From: Promethearchaeota archaeon
Lineage (GTDB): Archaea > Asgardarchaeota > Lokiarchaeia > Sigyniarchaeales > SOKP01
Assembly (NCBI GenBank): GCA_016840695.1
Contig: JAEORV010000081.1
Location: forward strand, 1-6,827
Reading direction: 5' to 3'
DNA length: 6,827 nucleotides
Part shown: in pieces, positions 5,270 to 6,827 of the stretch
Layout of the letters: each line of letters begins with the position of its first letter
How positions within the stretch are numbered: the first letter of the stretch is position 1
Program-made: the position numbers and the translations under genes
Notes under the pieces: generated by a model
What the model was told of the DNA's origin: nothing
What the model saw: only the letters and a program-made list of their open reading frames with translations
Databases searched by the model: none

Positions 5270-6772
5270 ATGGTTTCAAATAACAAGTTTAGAGTCTTAG
5301 CTTTTGACATGGGCGCAAGTTCCATACGAGCGATAACAGGATTGTTGGATAATAATAAGAAGCTTGAATTAGAAGTTTTACATCGATTTCCTAACGAAGG
5401 AATTGAAGATGGTGATTCCCTTTGCTGGGATGTATTGAGAATATGGCAAGAAATGTTAAATTCAATGAAGCTCTACGTAAAAAAATATGGTCCAGAGCTT
5501 AATAGCGTTGCCTTAGATACGTGGGGGGTAGATTTTGCACTCTTGGACGAAAACGACGAACTCATCGGGAAAATACATCATTATAGAGACAAGAGAACAG
5601 ACAATATAATGGATGAAATGTTCAAGGTTGTTCCGAAAGAAGAGATATTTAATCAAACTGGCTTGCAATTTATGCAAGTCAATACTTTAGTACAGTTATA
5701 CGCTATGATTCGTGAGAAATCGCCATCTTTCGCCATGACAAAAACCTTCTTGATGCTTCCAGACTATTTCAATTTTCTCCTCTCAGGGAAAAAGAGCTCG
5801 GAATATTCAATCGCAACTACTTCTCAGTTATACAATCCAAGAAACAAAAACTGGGCAAAAAACATGTTAAAAAGATTCGGTTTAAATCCAGAGTGGTTTC
5901 TTGAGATAATACAACCCGGTACGATATTAGGAAAGATAAAAAAGGAGCTAGCAGTTGAGATTGGATTAAGCCATAATACACGAGTTATTGCTGGGGCTTG
6001 TCACGATACTGCTTCGGCAATTGCTGCAGTACCAGTTAACATGACGGATTATAAACCCGGAGAATGGGCTTATTTAAGCTCGGGAACTTGGAGTATTATT
6101 GGCGTGGAATTGGAGAAACCAATAATAAATGAGAATGTTCTTAAATATAACTTCACGAACGAGGGAGGAATCAATAACACGATCAGATTCCTGAAAAATA
6201 TCACGGGATTGTGGTTAATTCAAGAATGCAAGAGGGTATGGGATAAAAATGGATCAAACCTCAGTTGGGACGACATTACTCAACAGGCGAAGAATGCTCA
6301 AGAATTTCACAACTTCATTGATCCCATGGATGATTCGTTCATGAATCCTCCAAACATGGTTGACGCTATTAAAGCTTATTGTAGGAATCACGATCAAGCT
6401 CCACCAGAAGGTGTTGCTCAAATATCAAGAGCTATTTTTGAAAGTTTAGCGTTTAAATACAAGCAGCTAATGGAAAATTTAGAGGATTTAATTGATAAAA
6501 AGATTAAAATTCTTCATGTCATTGGCGGGGGAAGCCAAAATGATTTGCTCAACCAATTTACTGCTAGCATATTAAACATTCCAGTTGTTACTGGACCCAT
6601 AGAAGCTACTGCGATCGGAAATATTTTGATTCAAGCGCTTGCATTAAATAGGATAAAAGATGTGAGTGAACTAAGGAACATCGTTCAAATGTCTTTTCCC
6701 ATTAAACAATTCATGTCAAAAGATAATGAAAAATGGGAGAACGCTTATAAACGATATCTTGAAATTCTTTAG
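5270..6772 (+). CDS. rhaB: Rhamnulokinase-type FGGY carbohydrate kinase
   Basis: Predicted to phosphorylate L-rhamnulose, or a closely related ketose such as L-fuculose, at O1 with ATP in the cytoplasm. The 500 residues match the usual RhaB length of about 490. Visible family motifs, in order: phosphate loop DMGASS (13-18), DTWGVDF (83-89), HYRDKR (104-109), NTLVQL (138-143), LMLPDYF (161-167), HDTASA (245-250) with D246 as catalytic base, SSGTWS (270-275), NEGG (297-300), GLWLIQE (313-319) and GGGSQN (419-424). The domains appear complete and intact. I chose ATG 5270; an in-frame TTG at 5261 overlaps the SDR stop and would add three residues, but neither start has a good SD, so coupling to the SDR is likely. 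No rhamnose isomerase, aldolase or transporter is in the window. The family is common in bacteria and less usual in archaea, so transfer is possible. Confidence 0.85.
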   Translation: MVSNNKFRVLAFDMGASSIRAITGLLDNNKKLELEVLHRFPNEGIEDGDSLCWDVLRIWQEMLNSMKLYVKKYGPELNSVALDTWGVDFALLDENDELIGKIHHYRDKRTDNIMDEMFKVVPKEEIFNQTGLQFMQVNTLVQLYAMIREKSPSFAMTKTFLMLPDYFNFLLSGKKSSEYSIATTSQLYNPRNKNWAKNMLKRFGLNPEWFLEIIQPGTILGKIKKELAVEIGLSHNTRVIAGACHDTASAIAAVPVNMTDYKPGEWAYLSSGTWSIIGVELEKPIINENVLKYNFTNEGGINNTIRFLKNITGLWLIQECKRVWDKNGSNLSWDDITQQAKNAQEFHNFIDPMDDSFMNPPNMVDAIKAYCRNHDQAPPEGVAQISRAIFESLAFKYKQLMENLEDLIDKKIKILHVIGGGSQNDLLNQFTASILNIPVVTGPIEATAIGNILIQALALNRIKDVSELRNIVQMSFPIKQFMSKDNEKWENAYKRYLEIL

Positions 6773-6790
6773 AAGCAGAAAAAAATGGAA

Positions 6791-6816
6791 AGAAAGATAT
6801 AAATAAATATTTATCT
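6791..6816 (+). promoter_or_regulatory. AT-rich inverted repeat and possible promoter after the kinase
   Basis: ATAAATA (6799-6805) and TATTTAT (6808-6814) are inverted repeats with a two-base gap. The purine-rich AGAAAG just before ATATAAATA also resembles an archaeal BRE plus TATA box on the plus strand, which would serve a gene beyond the right edge. Alternatively it is the weak 3' end structure of the kinase transcript. No strong T-run follows within the window. Confidence 0.3.
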
Positions 6817-6827
6817 ACTATAATATT

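Noticed and set aside
1..6827. CRISPR array, tRNA, insertion sequence or attachment site
   Set aside because: No regularly spaced repeats, no cloverleaf-like GC-rich segment, and no transposase or integrase frame with flanking repeats could be seen.

Overview
This AT-rich prokaryotic window carries six full-length genes plus one small or partial membrane protein at the left edge. Promoter signs look archaeal rather than bacterial: TATA-like boxes with purine-rich upstream elements, some starts without a Shine-Dalgarno (SD) motif that would suit leaderless or short-leader mRNAs, and SD motifs kept mainly inside gene clusters. With several short-chain dehydrogenases (SDRs), an alpha/beta hydrolase and an EstB-like serine hydrolase, this fits an Asgard (Loki-like) archaeon. 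That assignment is an inference. No rRNA, tRNA, CRISPR or mobile element is visible.

Layout. (1) 6-179 (+): end of, or all of, a two-helix membrane protein, followed by a T-run hairpin that probably terminates transcription in both directions. (2) 2054-241 (-): a monoacylglycerol-lipase-like alpha/beta hydrolase followed by a classical SDR, joined by a 4-base ATGA overlap. (3) 2055-2249: divergent AT-rich promoter region. (4) 2250-3431 (+): EstB-type serine beta-lactamase-fold hydrolase, converging within 10 bases on the next cluster. (5) 4273-3442 (-): a CGAxxG-type cysteine-rich putative redox protein followed by an 87-residue protein of unknown function. (6) 4274-4409: a second divergent promoter region with a perfect 17-base palindrome and a direct repeat. 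(7) 4410-6772 (+): a second SDR that runs almost directly into a rhamnulokinase-type FGGY sugar kinase.

Together, the left half looks like a small ester and alcohol metabolism neighbourhood: two unrelated serine hydrolases of different folds, transcribed divergently, with an oxidoreductase coupled to one of them. The right half pairs an oxidoreductase with a deoxysugar kinase, but no isomerase or aldolase is present in the window. The gene families are ordinary. The least explained parts are the 87-residue protein beside the cysteine-rich protein, the SDR-kinase pairing, and the symmetric elements in the two divergent promoter regions.
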